Origin: an uncultured beta proteobacterium
GTDB taxonomy: Bacteria > Pseudomonadota > Gammaproteobacteria > Burkholderiales > Burkholderiaceae_C
Direction of reading: 5' to 3'
Length of the DNA: 44,931 nt
Assembly (NCBI GenBank): GCA_903876045.1
Contig: CAIQYP010000219.1
Span: 1 to 44,931, forward strand
Positions 34,952-43,487 of the stretch are shown here, piece by piece. Position 1 is the first letter of the stretch. Each line of letters opens with the position of its first letter. A program made the position numbers and the translations under genes. The notes under the pieces are model-generated. The model did no database searches. It was not told the origin of the DNA and saw only the letters and a program-made list of their open reading frames with translations.

Positions 34952-36235
34952 TCAAAGACGCCCGCAGTCCGCTACCAGTAGCAATTCGGTCAGATCGTGA
35001 TACCGCTGGGCATTCAAGCCGGTAAGTTCTTCGATGCGTTGCAGCCGCGCGTAGACTGTGTTGGCGTGCAGCGTCAGGCGGCGGGCGGCGCCCTGTACGT
35101 TCATTTCGGCATCTGCTAAAGCACGCAATGTTTTGACCAGGTCTCCTCGGGACTTGGCGTTGGCGTCACGAAAGGCAGCAAACCACGTAGGCAACGCCGA
35201 TTGCGCGAACTCGACGCCACGATGAACCAGCAATCGCCGTATGGAAAGCGAGGAGAACGCCTTCACACGCTCTGCGACAGTGGCGAACTCAAGGGCCAGC
35301 ATAGCCTCGTGCCAACCCAGAGAAATTGCGGCCGGTGACGCCTGCTCGCCAGACAGACCAACCAGGACGGAAGGGCCGAGGCCCAGTAAGCATTCCTTGA
35401 CACGTTCAGTGATGTTGGCCTGCGGTGCGGTCCAGCCTGACACACGCCGGATGTCAGAGAACACGGCCGTGACCAGGTTGCGGCGCACACCGACCAGCAC
35501 CCGAACTGGCACCGATGCCACGCATTCGACGATTGCGTCTGAAATGCGCTGCGCACGCGCAGTGTTTTCCATTTCAAGTGGGTCGGTCGCTTGCGCCACT
35601 GCGACGCAGAAACGCAGCCGTTGCTCCAGGTAGCCGGATTGCTTGAGCAAGCGGGCCACACGGGCATCGGCTTCATTGAAACCGCCGACCAGGATGCCGA
35701 GCAGTTCAGCGCGACGGTCGCCCTCGGCTTCGGCAAAGATCGCGACATGCGCAGAATATGCGGCAGCAAAAGTGATGCTGGCGGTGCTCGTGTATTGCGC
35801 CGCGAATTCGGCGAGTGCGGCCCGAGCCTGTACCCGGTCTCGCCCCTTGTACGTGACAAGTTCATCGCAAAGCCACCGGATAAGTAGGGGCAGCGTAAAG
35901 CGATAGGCCTGCAGTGTCGCTTCAATCGGTAATCGTTGGGAAGCGCACTTGCGTGCATAAACGTGAACGAAGTCCAGTTCGCGCACTCTTGCATCGGACA
36001 GCCAGGAACTGAGCTCTGAGATCAGCAGGCACACGTGACTTTCGAAGTCGGCAAGAACGTCTGAACGTGCATTGGCTTGGTAAGCCTCAACCTTGGCAAC
36101 CACCGTTTCACGCGCCAGTCGTGCAACCCGGGTTGCTGGCTCGCTTTGCGACGCGATGGCGACGGCCTTCAGACCGAACTTCGATAACGCCAGCAGTGAC
36201 TCCACCAGCACTGTGTCTCGACTTGCAACGTTCAT
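34952..36235 (-). CDS. PucR/CdaR-family transcriptional regulator
   Basis: A 427-residue regulator. The C-terminal helix-turn-helix of the PucR type is clear (LADAEMNVQGAARRLTLHANTVYARLQRIEELTGL). The centre has a degenerate GGDEF-like CdaR domain (FCVAVAQATDP to LSGEQASPAAISLGWHEAMLALEFA). The N-terminal 160 residues are helical and may be a RsbRD-like sensor segment. It is divergent from a YCII-MAPEG pair, the likely target, and a GGTGTC/GACACC inverted repeat lies in the shared promoter region. The start ATG at 36235 has a GAGAG upstream. The effector is unknown. Confidence 0.88.
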   Translation of the reverse strand: MNVASRDTVLVESLLALSKFGLKAVAIASQSEPATRVARLARETVVAKVEAYQANARSDVLADFESHVCLLISELSSWLSDARVRELDFVHVYARKCASQRLPIEATLQAYRFTLPLLIRWLCDELVTYKGRDRVQARAALAEFAAQYTSTASITFAAAYSAHVAIFAEAEGDRRAELLGILVGGFNEADARVARLLKQSGYLEQRLRFCVAVAQATDPLEMENTARAQRISDAIVECVASVPVRVLVGVRRNLVTAVFSDIRRVSGWTAPQANITERVKECLLGLGPSVLVGLSGEQASPAAISLGWHEAMLALEFATVAERVKAFSSLSIRRLLVHRGVEFAQSALPTWFAAFRDANAKSRGDLVKTLRALADAEMNVQGAARRLTLHANTVYARLQRIEELTGLNAQRYHDLTELLLVADCGRL

Positions 36236-36323
36236 TGGCTGTTAACTCTCCACATTTTTCTCAATGAATTGTCACAAGTTTTGCCATTGTGGGGGCGAGA
36301 TTCTGTAACTACTCTCCATGACA

Positions 36324-36339
36324 GGTGTCAGACGACACC
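36324..36339. promoter_or_regulatory. Inverted repeat in the PucR/YCII divergent promoter
   Basis: GGTGTC-agac-GACACC lies about 30 bases upstream of the YCII start and 90 from the pucR-type start. A TTGCCA with TGTAAC 17 bases later stands just upstream and could be the promoter of the YCII gene, which would place the repeat just downstream of the transcription start. It is the obvious candidate site for the adjacent PucR-type regulator (inference). Confidence 0.45.
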
Positions 36340-36367
36340 GCAATTGCAACTTCATGGAGATTTCCGT

Positions 36368-36682
36368 ATGGCCAAATTTTTGTTCGTTTATCACGGTGGA
36401 AATCCACCTGCCAATCCAGCCGAGGCCAAAGCGGTGATGGACGCCTGGGGGGCCTGGTTCGGCTCTATGGGCGTGGCCGTCATCGATGGTGGCAACCCGG
36501 TCGGCCCATCCAGCACAGTTACCTCGGACGGCGCGCTGATGCACGGAGGCGGCGCCAATCCGGCCTCCGGCTACAGTTTGATCGAAGCGTCGAGTCTGGC
36601 GGATGCCCACCAGAAGGCTGCCCGCTGCCCGCTGCTGAAGGCTGGCGGAACGATCGAAATCGCCCAGAGCATGGACATGTGA
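36368..36682 (+). CDS. YCII-related small protein
   Basis: A 104-residue protein of the YCII (dimeric alpha-beta barrel) superfamily, beginning AKFLFVYHGGNPPANPAEAKAVMDAWGAWF and ending with YSLIEASSLADAHQKAARCPLL, a typical YciI-like tail. The family includes putative small enzymes with a His/Asp dyad; the His of the FVYHGG segment is a candidate. The true start is the ATG at 36368 with GGAG upstream; a longer reading from 36269 includes promoter sequence and is rejected. It is followed after 18 bases by a MAPEG gene. Confidence 0.85.
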   Translation: MAKFLFVYHGGNPPANPAEAKAVMDAWGAWFGSMGVAVIDGGNPVGPSSTVTSDGALMHGGGANPASGYSLIEASSLADAHQKAARCPLLKAGGTIEIAQSMDM

Positions 36683-36700
36683 CTACCAAGGATTTAAATC

Positions 36701-37093
36701 ATGACACCTGATCTTCGATACCTCGCCTTCACGGCCATGCTCACCGCCAGTTTATGGATTCCCTACGTCGTCTGCCAGGTTATATCCAACGGCTTTCTGG
36801 CGCCGGGAAACTATGTGGACCCTACACCTCGCCCCGTGCCTCTGTGGGGCAAAAGAGCCGACCGGGCACTTATGAATGGAGTGGAAGTCCTGGGCGGTTT
36901 TGCGACGATGGTTATCGTTGCCCGCCTCGCAGGCAAAGCAAACTCGATGACGGCAATGTGGGCCGGTATCTTCTTCTGGGCGCGATTGATACACGCGGTC
37001 GTTTACTGGCTTGCCATTCCCTACGTGCGGACAATCGTGTTCACGCTCGGATACGTCTGCATCGCAGGAATCTTCTGGCAAATCATCGTTTGA
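36701..37093 (+). CDS. MAPEG family membrane protein
   Basis: A 130-residue protein with four predicted transmembrane helices (YLAFTAMLTASLWIPYVV, VEVLGGFATMVIVARLAG, MWAGIFFWARLIHAVVYWL, TIVFTLGYVCIAGIFWQII). The MAPEG-type sequence includes RADRALMNGVEVLGGFA and FFWARLIHAVVYWLAIPYVR. Eukaryotic relatives are glutathione-dependent enzymes of eicosanoid metabolism; bacterial members are mostly uncharacterised. It is in an operon with a YCII gene and divergent from a PucR-type regulator. Confidence 0.9.
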   Translation: MTPDLRYLAFTAMLTASLWIPYVVCQVISNGFLAPGNYVDPTPRPVPLWGKRADRALMNGVEVLGGFATMVIVARLAGKANSMTAMWAGIFFWARLIHAVVYWLAIPYVRTIVFTLGYVCIAGIFWQIIV

Positions 37094-37290
37094 CCTGATG
37101 GACCGGCGAGGCAACAAAGGCACGCTCGGACACGACTTCCGTGCCGTCAAATGCCCGGGTGTGCCGCGGTCCTCTACTAAGGGCAGTCGTCGGGCATCCG
37201 ACATTGCGAATTTGCGGAGTTAACTGGCCCAGAATAGCCTCAACATCCGATCGCCCTACCTTCCCGGTCGTTACCTTCTTTGCGCAAATC

Positions 37291-37515
37291 ATGAGTGCTC
37301 TCAACAAGACATTTATCGCGGTTTTGCAGCGCAGTTCAGGCATAGGCGGATGGACATATGTCGTCATGCCTGACTCAGCGAACTACTTCATTACAAGAGG
37401 CCTTGTGATGGTCCGGGGAACTGATGATGGTCAACCCGGCAGTGAATCAGTCGATCGGTGGTTTTGTGGATTCAAAGTCCCTTTCTATTGCGGGAGCCTT
37501 CGCAGTCATCCGTAG
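37291..37515 (+). pseudogene. DUF1905-like remnant
   Basis: From the ATG at 37291 the frame reads NKTFIAVLQRSSGIGGWTYVVMPDS and then FITRGLVMVRGTDDGQP, which matches the first 45 or so residues of the DUF1905 domain. After about base 37437 the similarity stops abruptly: the usual continuation (a Phe-Arg-Ser-Ser-Phe type stretch) is replaced by unrelated residues. The frame ends at 37515, where it runs antisense to the next gene. There is no good ribosome site. I read it as the 5' part of a decayed gene, cut where the minus-strand gene ends. Confidence 0.6.
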
Positions 37516-37941
37516 ATCAGTGAGCCATGGCGGAATGGCCATTCCATAGGCAGTCCGTTTCCCAAACATCGATTCAAGTTGCACAAGCTGCTCTGCCTTG
37601 ATGTGATGAATGATCAAGCCTGCACTTTGTGGTGTAACAGCATGAGGCTGAGGTAGCGCATTGGCCGGCCAGGATTCACCCGCTTGCCCAGTTATATCTT
37701 CCCAGACTGTGTCTATCTGACTCTCCAGCGGTGCCGGGCCACTCATGATCCATTCTTTTTCCTGCGTGTCATCTTCTTCGATCGGCTTGGTGTGGAGATG
37801 ATTTTCGAGCTCACTTTTTATAGCGAAATACGCTGATGACTTGTATGGCGCGTGCTCCATTTGATTCATTAGCAACTCGGATTTGGTTCTCCACTGTGCA
37901 AGGTTCAGGAGTAGGTGGGTCGAGATTTTAGGTTTATTCAT
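37447..37941 (-). CDS. Hypothetical protein, unrecognised
   Basis: A 164-residue acidic-to-neutral protein with no family I recognise. It has a mainly helical N-terminal half (LLLNLAQWRTKSELLMNQM, AYFAIKSELENHL) and a Pro-rich C-terminus (LPQPHAVTPQSA, then AYGMAIPPWLTDLRM). There is no signal peptide or transmembrane segment. The coding sequence is lower in GC than its neighbours. It ends where the DUF1905 remnant loses homology, which hints that it arrived with the event that broke that gene. The start ATG at 37941 has only a modest AGGTGAG ribosome site. Confidence 0.5.
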   Translation of the reverse strand: MNKPKISTHLLLNLAQWRTKSELLMNQMEHAPYKSSAYFAIKSELENHLHTKPIEEDDTQEKEWIMSGPAPLESQIDTVWEDITGQAGESWPANALPQPHAVTPQSAGLIIHHIKAEQLVQLESMFGKRTAYGMAIPPWLTDLRMTAKAPAIERDFESTKPPID

Positions 37942-38026
37942 GCGTGCTCACCTAGCGTGTTTTTTGATCTGCGCCCCGTCCAAACCGGGGGTTCTTGAGG
38001 CGAAGTCGGTGGGCGATCTCGGGCCA

Positions 38027-40855
38027 CTAGTCTTCCGGAAGGCTGTATTTGCTGGCACGCCGCACATAAGCTTCAAAGTCGGGCAACGCCAGCGGGCGAC
38101 TGAAGAAATAGCCCTGGTAGGCGTGGCAGTCCAGATGCGCCAGAAAGTCAGCCTGCGCCTGCAGCTCCACGCCTTCAGCAATCACCGACAGCCCCATGCT
38201 CTCGGCCAGCACCACCACCATCTTGGCAATGGCCGCGTCGTTGGGGTCGGTGACGATGTTGCGCACATAGCCCTGGTCGATCTTGAGCTGGTCCAGCGGC
38301 AGGCGCTTCAGGTAGGCCAGCGACGAATAACCGGTGCCAAAGTCATCCAGCGAGAAGGCCACGCCATGGGCCCTGAGCGTGCCCATCCGGGTGATGACCG
38401 CCTCTACGTCGTCCACCAGCATGCTCTCGGTCAGCTCCAGCTTGAGGTGCTTGGGGTTGGCCCGGGTACGTGCCAGCGTGTTCAGTACGTTGTCCACAAA
38501 ATCGCGCTGTTTGAACTGACGCGCACTCACATTCACCGCCATCGTGAGGTGTGCGAACGCCGGGTCAGCGGCCCACGCTGCCAACTGGGCACAGGCGGTC
38601 TCCAGAACCCATTGGCCTATGGGCAGAATCAGACCGTTTTCTTCTGCCTGCGGGATGAACTCAGCCGGCGACACCATGCCGCGCTGCGCATGTTGCCAGC
38701 GCACCAGCGCCTCCGCCCCGGTGATGCGCCCGGCGCCCACCACCTGAGGCTGGTAGTGCAGCAGGAATTGCCGCTGTTGCACTGCTTCACGCAAATCTCC
38801 TTCCAGCGCCGCATGGGCAGAGACCTCGGCCTGCATCCGGGCATCAAAAAAGCGCAGCGTGTTGCGTCCGGCTGCCTTGGCCTGGAACATGGCCAGCTCG
38901 GCGCGCTGGAGCGGTTGCTCGGGGCCTTCGAGGATCACTCCGCCAAACAAGCTGACACCAATGCTGGGCGTGCTGTGGTGGGCACCGTGGCCGAGGGTGA
39001 AGTCTTGCTCAAATGCTGCAAGAACGTTGCCGGCCACGATCTCGGCCTGGGTTGCGGCTTCCAGGTCGTCCCGGCTCAGGTCTTCCAGCATCACCACAAA
39101 CTCATCACTGCCCAGGTGTGCCAGGGTGTCGCCCTCACGGATGCAGGTTTTGAGGCGCTGCGCCACCTGCACCAGCAGCAGGTCACCCTGGTGGTGCCCC
39201 AGCGTGTCGTTGAGGGTTTTGAAGTTGTCCAGGTCCACAAACAGCAGGGCATTCTTGTGCGTGTGGCGAATGCTGGCGTGCAGCGCCTGTTCCAGCCGGT
39301 CCATCAGCAGGCGCCGGTTGGGCAAATGGGTCAGCGGGTCATAAAAGGCCAGCGTGTCAATTTGAGACTGGGCGTCGATGCGCTCGGTGACATCGCTGAA
39401 TACCAACACCACGCCCACGATGTCGCCCGCAGCGTTGCGGATCGGGGCGGCATTGTCATCAATCTGGTACTCCTGCCCGTCTTTGGCCAGCAACAGCGTG
39501 TGGTTGGCCAGGCCCACCACCTGGCCGTTGGCCATCACCAGTTGCACCGGGTCGCTCACGGGTTCGAGGGTCAGGGCGTTGACGATGCGAAACACATCGG
39601 TCAGCGGGCGGCCCAATGCATCGGCCAGGGACCAGGCTGTCAAGCGCTCGGCGGTGGGGTTCATGCGCGTGATCAAGCCGTCGGCATCGGTGGCAATAAC
39701 GGCATCGCCAATCGAATGCAGGGTAATGGCCAGGTTTTGCTGACTGTCCATCAGCGCCGTCTCACGTTGCGTCCAGCTGGCCAGGATTCGGTTGAAGCCG
39801 CCGATCAGGTGGCCCATTTCATCCAGGCGCCTGGCGGGCAACGGCGTGGCCATCTGGTTGGAATCGGCCAGTGCAGCCATCGCATCCGCAGTGGCCGCCA
39901 GCGGGGACAGTTGGCGCTTCAAAATCCACCAGGTCAGCACGCCGGTCAGAAGGGTCAGCAGTAGCGTGGCCCAGAGCAGGTGCTGCCACAGGTCTTGCAG
40001 GGGTGAAAAGGCTTCGTCGGTCGGTAGCGTGGCCAGCAGATACCACCCCGCCGCCGCAATACCTTTGCCCGAAACCAGCATTTCCACACCCTTTGGATTG
40101 GGTGCAACCGCAGAGCCCTCATAGCCATTGGCAAATCTGTCAACCCACGGGTTGATGCCCGCGGCCGGCAGGGGCTGCATGACACGACTCTTGTCGGTGG
40201 CGGTGACAACCAGACGGGCCCGCGCTGCGATCAACACATAGCCGCCTGTCTTGCCATAGGGGTTCTGGGCAATCTTGTCCAGAAAACTGGGCATGCCCAG
40301 GTCGACCACCCCGACGATGGCGCCAATCACCTTGCCGCGGGTGTCGCGCACCGGCACGCCCATGCAGAAAATGGGGGTTTTCAATTGCTTGCCCATGACC
40401 GGCAGGCCCATGGCCGATTTGCCCTCTGTCAGCGCGGCCGCCATGTAATCACTGTCCATGTAATTGATGCCGACACGCTGTGCCGAGAGTGGCACTTCGG
40501 CCATAACCGTGCCGTCGGTGCCGGCCACCATGACACCGCCGTTGAACAGCAGTTGCAAAATGGGGCGCTGATCCAGTCGGGCTTGCACGGCAGCCGGACG
40601 GCCCAGCATGACTGCATCCATTTCTTTGGCTAGGGTTTCCAGCGCTTGCAGGCGCTCGGTCAGGTTGTCATTGACATCATTGGCAACCACCGTCACTACC
40701 GAGAACTGCTGCTCGCCCAGCACACGCTGCATATCCTCTTTCAGCATGCGGCTCGTGTAGAGCGAGAGTGCACCGATGCCCAGCACAAACACCGCAAGCG
40801 TAAAAGCCGTGGCCCGCGTTCTCAGCGAGTTCCAGGGGGAGACTTCTCGGTTCAT
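38027..40855 (-). CDS. Membrane dCache-HAMP-PAS-GGDEF(GSDEF)-EAL protein
   Basis: A 942-residue paralogue of the protein at 4876-7680 with the same order: transmembrane helix (about 12-33), periplasmic dCache domain, second helix (LLWATLLLTLLTGVLTWWIL), HAMP, PAS at about 370-490, GGDEF and EAL. The cyclase motif reads HLGSDEFVV, so the second Gly is Ser, although the RxxD (REGD) site five residues upstream is kept. The EAL domain is complete (GAEALVRWQHAQ, LTESML, DDFGTGYSS, KIDQGYV, EGVEL). Cyclase activity is therefore doubtful and phosphodiesterase activity likely. Its ATG overlaps the stop of the upstream GGDEF-EAL gene by four bases. Confidence 0.93.
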   Translation of the reverse strand: MNREVSPWNSLRTRATAFTLAVFVLGIGALSLYTSRMLKEDMQRVLGEQQFSVVTVVANDVNDNLTERLQALETLAKEMDAVMLGRPAAVQARLDQRPILQLLFNGGVMVAGTDGTVMAEVPLSAQRVGINYMDSDYMAAALTEGKSAMGLPVMGKQLKTPIFCMGVPVRDTRGKVIGAIVGVVDLGMPSFLDKIAQNPYGKTGGYVLIAARARLVVTATDKSRVMQPLPAAGINPWVDRFANGYEGSAVAPNPKGVEMLVSGKGIAAAGWYLLATLPTDEAFSPLQDLWQHLLWATLLLTLLTGVLTWWILKRQLSPLAATADAMAALADSNQMATPLPARRLDEMGHLIGGFNRILASWTQRETALMDSQQNLAITLHSIGDAVIATDADGLITRMNPTAERLTAWSLADALGRPLTDVFRIVNALTLEPVSDPVQLVMANGQVVGLANHTLLLAKDGQEYQIDDNAAPIRNAAGDIVGVVLVFSDVTERIDAQSQIDTLAFYDPLTHLPNRRLLMDRLEQALHASIRHTHKNALLFVDLDNFKTLNDTLGHHQGDLLLVQVAQRLKTCIREGDTLAHLGSDEFVVMLEDLSRDDLEAATQAEIVAGNVLAAFEQDFTLGHGAHHSTPSIGVSLFGGVILEGPEQPLQRAELAMFQAKAAGRNTLRFFDARMQAEVSAHAALEGDLREAVQQRQFLLHYQPQVVGAGRITGAEALVRWQHAQRGMVSPAEFIPQAEENGLILPIGQWVLETACAQLAAWAADPAFAHLTMAVNVSARQFKQRDFVDNVLNTLARTRANPKHLKLELTESMLVDDVEAVITRMGTLRAHGVAFSLDDFGTGYSSLAYLKRLPLDQLKIDQGYVRNIVTDPNDAAIAKMVVVLAESMGLSVIAEGVELQAQADFLAHLDCHAYQGYFFSRPLALPDFEAYVRRASKYSLPED

Positions 40856-42738
40856 GCGCGCCCCGCGGATACGGGTCGCTTCCCGTAGCGGTTCATAAAT
40901 GCTATTGGTTTTATAACTGCTTGCGCATATGTCACTGGGGCTACAGCATCATTTGTGCAGTGAACTTGGCCCAAAAGGTGGTGCGGTCCGGGACGCCCGA
41001 AGTAGTAGCCCTGAAACGTATCGCAGCCCATGGCGGCCAGGAATTCGTGTTGCTCAGCACTTTCCACCCCCTCGGCTACGACCTCCATTTGCAGGCTGTG
41101 CCCCAACGTCACAATGGTGTGGGCAATGGCAGCGTCGTTGGGGTCTGTCAGCAACTCGCGGACAAACGACTGATCAATCTTGAGCTGGTCCAGCGGCAGC
41201 CGCTTGAGGTAAGCCAGCGACGAGTAGCCGGTGCCGAAATCGTCCAGCGACAGGCGCACCCCCAGGCGTTTGAGTGCACGCATCCTGTCAATCACCTCCT
41301 CCACATCGGCAATCAGCAAACTCTCGGTCAACTCCAGCTTGAGTTGGTGCGGATTGGCACCGGTAGCGGCCAGTGTGGACAGCACCTGCGCCACAAATTC
41401 AGCGTGGTGGAACTGGCGTGCGCTCACGTTCACCGCCACCGTCAGGTGCGCCATGTTTGCCTGGGTCTGCCAGTTTGCCAGCTGCTTGCAAGCGGCCTCC
41501 AGCACCCAGTGCCCCAAAGGCAGGATGAGACCGGTCTCTTCTGCCAACCCGATGAATTCACCCGGCGCTATCAGGCCGTGCCGTGGGTGCTGCCAGCGCA
41601 CCAGCGCCTCGGCACCGACCAGCCCGACGCCGCTGGCCACCTGCGGCTGGTAATGCAGCAGGAACTGCCCACCCTGCAGCGCCTCCCGCAGATCCTCTGT
41701 CAGGGCGGCTCGCTCTGCGGCGTGTGACTGCATCTGCGGATCAAAGAAGCGCAGGGTATTGCGGCCCGCGGCCTTGGCCTGGTACATGGCCAGGTCGGCC
41801 CGCTTGAGCGGCTCATCCATGCTCTCAAAGTCACCACCGCCAAACAGCGTGACACCCATGCTGGACGTGCAGTGGTACGCATGGTGATCGAGTTGGTAGA
41901 CCTGGCTGAGCGCAAGCCGGATCTTCTCGCCCACCGCCTGGGCCTGCCTGGCAGCGTCGGTTGCGTCTTCGCTCAGATCTTCGAGCAACACCACAAATTC
42001 GTCACCCCCCAGGCGCGCCACCGTATCACCCTCGCGCACGCAACTGCTCAAGCGCTGGGCCACCTGTGTCAGCAGCAGATCACCCTGGTAATGGCCCAGG
42101 CTGTCGTTCAGGGTCTTGAAGTCGTCAAGGTCCAGAAACATCAAAGCGCTTTTGCGTGGATGGCGGGTGCCCGACGCCACCGCCTGCGCCAGCCGGTCCA
42201 TCAACAGGCGGCGGTTGGGCAGGCTGGTCAGCGGGTCGAAATAGGCCAGGTTCTGGATCAGGTCCAGCGATGCCTTGTGCCCGCTGCTGTCGGAGAAGGC
42301 GCCAACATAGTGTGTTACCTGGCCAGCCGCATCCTTGACCGCCGTAATGGTGATCCATTGCGGATATTCCTCGCCACTCTTGCGCCGATTCCAGATTTCG
42401 CCAACCCAGGTGCCATGGTGTGCAATGCTCGTCCACATGGATGCATAGAAGGCTGCGTCCTGCCGCCCCGACTTGAGCAGTCTGAGGGATTGGCCCTGGG
42501 CCTCGGCAACGCTGTAGCCGGTGATGGCGCAAAAAGCCTGGTTGACCTGGAGGATGTGTTTGTTGGCATCGGTCACCAGAATGGCCTGCTGCGACTCAAG
42601 AGCGGTCGCGGCGATGCGTAACCCCGCATCGCACTGCTCCAGCCACGCCAGCCATTGCCCGGACGAGCCCGTCTTTGCAACATCGGTCTGGTGAAGGTCT
42701 GTTGGGTGGGTCCTGGTGGAGGAAAGAGGCTGTGGCAT
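40852..42738 (-). CDS. Cytoplasmic PAS-GGDEF-EAL protein
   Basis: A 628-residue soluble protein: PAS domain at about 45-160 (ILVTDANKHILQVNQAFCAITGYS and the PAC segment), GGDEF and EAL. The cyclase motif is intact (RLGGDEFVVLL) with REGD five residues upstream. The EAL domain has GAEALVRWQHPRHG, LTESLL, DDFGTGYSS, KIDQSFV and EGVES. Both synthesis and breakdown of c-di-GMP are possible. It is the first gene of a two-gene operon with the membrane GGDEF-EAL gene and lies downstream of the NarL-type regulator on the same strand. Between them is a ccdB-type pair flanked by a 13-bp repeat. Confidence 0.93.
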   Translation of the reverse strand: MPQPLSSTRTHPTDLHQTDVAKTGSSGQWLAWLEQCDAGLRIAATALESQQAILVTDANKHILQVNQAFCAITGYSVAEAQGQSLRLLKSGRQDAAFYASMWTSIAHHGTWVGEIWNRRKSGEEYPQWITITAVKDAAGQVTHYVGAFSDSSGHKASLDLIQNLAYFDPLTSLPNRRLLMDRLAQAVASGTRHPRKSALMFLDLDDFKTLNDSLGHYQGDLLLTQVAQRLSSCVREGDTVARLGGDEFVVLLEDLSEDATDAARQAQAVGEKIRLALSQVYQLDHHAYHCTSSMGVTLFGGGDFESMDEPLKRADLAMYQAKAAGRNTLRFFDPQMQSHAAERAALTEDLREALQGGQFLLHYQPQVASGVGLVGAEALVRWQHPRHGLIAPGEFIGLAEETGLILPLGHWVLEAACKQLANWQTQANMAHLTVAVNVSARQFHHAEFVAQVLSTLAATGANPHQLKLELTESLLIADVEEVIDRMRALKRLGVRLSLDDFGTGYSSLAYLKRLPLDQLKIDQSFVRELLTDPNDAAIAHTIVTLGHSLQMEVVAEGVESAEQHEFLAAMGCDTFQGYYFGRPGPHHLLGQVHCTNDAVAPVTYAQAVIKPIAFMNRYGKRPVSAGRA

Positions 42739-42780
42739 ACGCGCAAGGCTAAGCCTTCATACGCGCGCCCATTGCCGGTA

Positions 42781-42793
42781 AGCAGGTAGCTGC
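42781..42793. repeat. 13-bp direct repeat, left copy
   Basis: AGCAGGTAGCTGC occurs here and again, identical and in the same orientation, at 43487-43499. The two copies lie 706 bases apart and bracket the antitoxin-ccdB pair exactly. This copy also overlaps a palindrome AGGTAG-ctgca-CTACCT (42784-42800) in the promoter region of the GGDEF-EAL operon, so it could alternatively be part of a regulatory site. Confidence 0.7.
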
Positions 42794-42896
42794 ACTACCT
42801 ATAAACCGGTAGCCATCCGCCACTTTTTGATGCGCTGCGGTTCGGCAAGTCGCATTGAGCTTAGCTAAAATAGCCATTCAACCTTCGGAGGATCTC

Positions 42897-43166
42897 ATGC
42901 AAGTCACCGCCACGCAAGCCAAGAATCGTTTTGGCGCTATGTGCGCCCATGCCAAAATTGAGCCTGTTTTTGTTGAAAAAGACGGACGCATTGACACGGT
43001 TATCGTCTCAGCAAGACAGTTTTCCGAATTGCAAGCAACTAACCACAGCGATACGCTAGCGCAACGCAAGGCCCAATTCGAGCAATCGCACAGTGCTTGG
43101 CTTGCCGAGCAAAAACAGCGCTTTGAAGCGCATGGCCTGTGGTGCGACGACCTGCGCGTTTGGTGA
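42897..43166 (+). CDS. Antitoxin with Phd/YefM-like N-terminus and CcdA-like tail
   Basis: An 89-residue antitoxin from the ATG at 42897, preceded by CGGAGGA. The N-terminal 45 residues are Phd/YefM-type (MQVTATQAKNRFGAMCAHA, then VFVEKDGRIDTVIVSARQF). The C-terminal part (AWLAEQKQRFEAHGLWCDDLRVW) resembles the toxin-binding tail of CcdA antitoxins instead. The partner six bases downstream is a CcdB toxin, so this is a swapped-domain antitoxin. A TAAAAT -10-like box stands at 42866-42871. Longer readings from 42855 lack support. Confidence 0.85.
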   Translation: MQVTATQAKNRFGAMCAHAKIEPVFVEKDGRIDTVIVSARQFSELQATNHSDTLAQRKAQFEQSHSAWLAEQKQRFEAHGLWCDDLRVW

Positions 43167-43172
43167 ACCTGC

Positions 43173-43487
43173 ATGCAGTTCGATGTTTTTGAAAACCCCA
43201 GCCCACGCATGCGCGATGTCTACCCCTTTGTGGTGGACGTGCAGAGTGAATTGCTTAGCTCGCTTGCCACGCGCATGGTGGTGCCGCTAGCCGTCACGGC
43301 CCTCGATGCAAAAGACCTGCCACGCCGACTGTGCCCGATCATCATGGTGAACAACACGCCGTTGATGCTGGTGCCGTTTGAAGCGGCGCCATTGGACAAG
43401 CGATTGCTGAAGACAGGTGTTACTTCTGTCCGGGACCGATCTCACGAGATCGTCGCGGCAATGGACTCGGTGTTAAGCGGCATCTGA
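43173..43487 (+). CDS. ccdB: CcdB-family toxin
   Basis: A 104-residue CcdB toxin, a family that traps DNA gyrase. Family features: [29 protein letters not shown] at the start, TRMVVPLAV, the [20 protein letters not shown] core, and the C-terminal SGI, where F-plasmid CcdB has Trp-Gly-Ile (the gyrase-binding end). The Trp is replaced by Ser, as in several chromosomal relatives, so potency against gyrase is uncertain. The TGA stop overlaps the first base of the right 13-bp repeat. Codon use does not differ obviously from the neighbours. Confidence 0.9.
   Translation: MQFDVFENPSPRMRDVYPFVVDVQSELLSSLATRMVVPLAVTALDAKDLPRRLCPIIMVNNTPLMLVPFEAAPLDKRLLKTGVTSVRDRSHEIVAAMDSVLSGI

Noticed and set aside
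37083-37367. Minus-strand 94-codon frame overlapping the end of the MAPEG gene and the DUF1905 remnant
   Set aside because: It has no family resemblance, lacks a ribosome site and runs antisense to a recognisable DUF1905 stretch.
37883-39964. 693-codon plus-strand frame opposite the dCache-GGDEF-EAL gene
   Set aside because: It is a His/Gln/Val-rich antisense shadow caused by third-position GC bias of the minus-strand gene.
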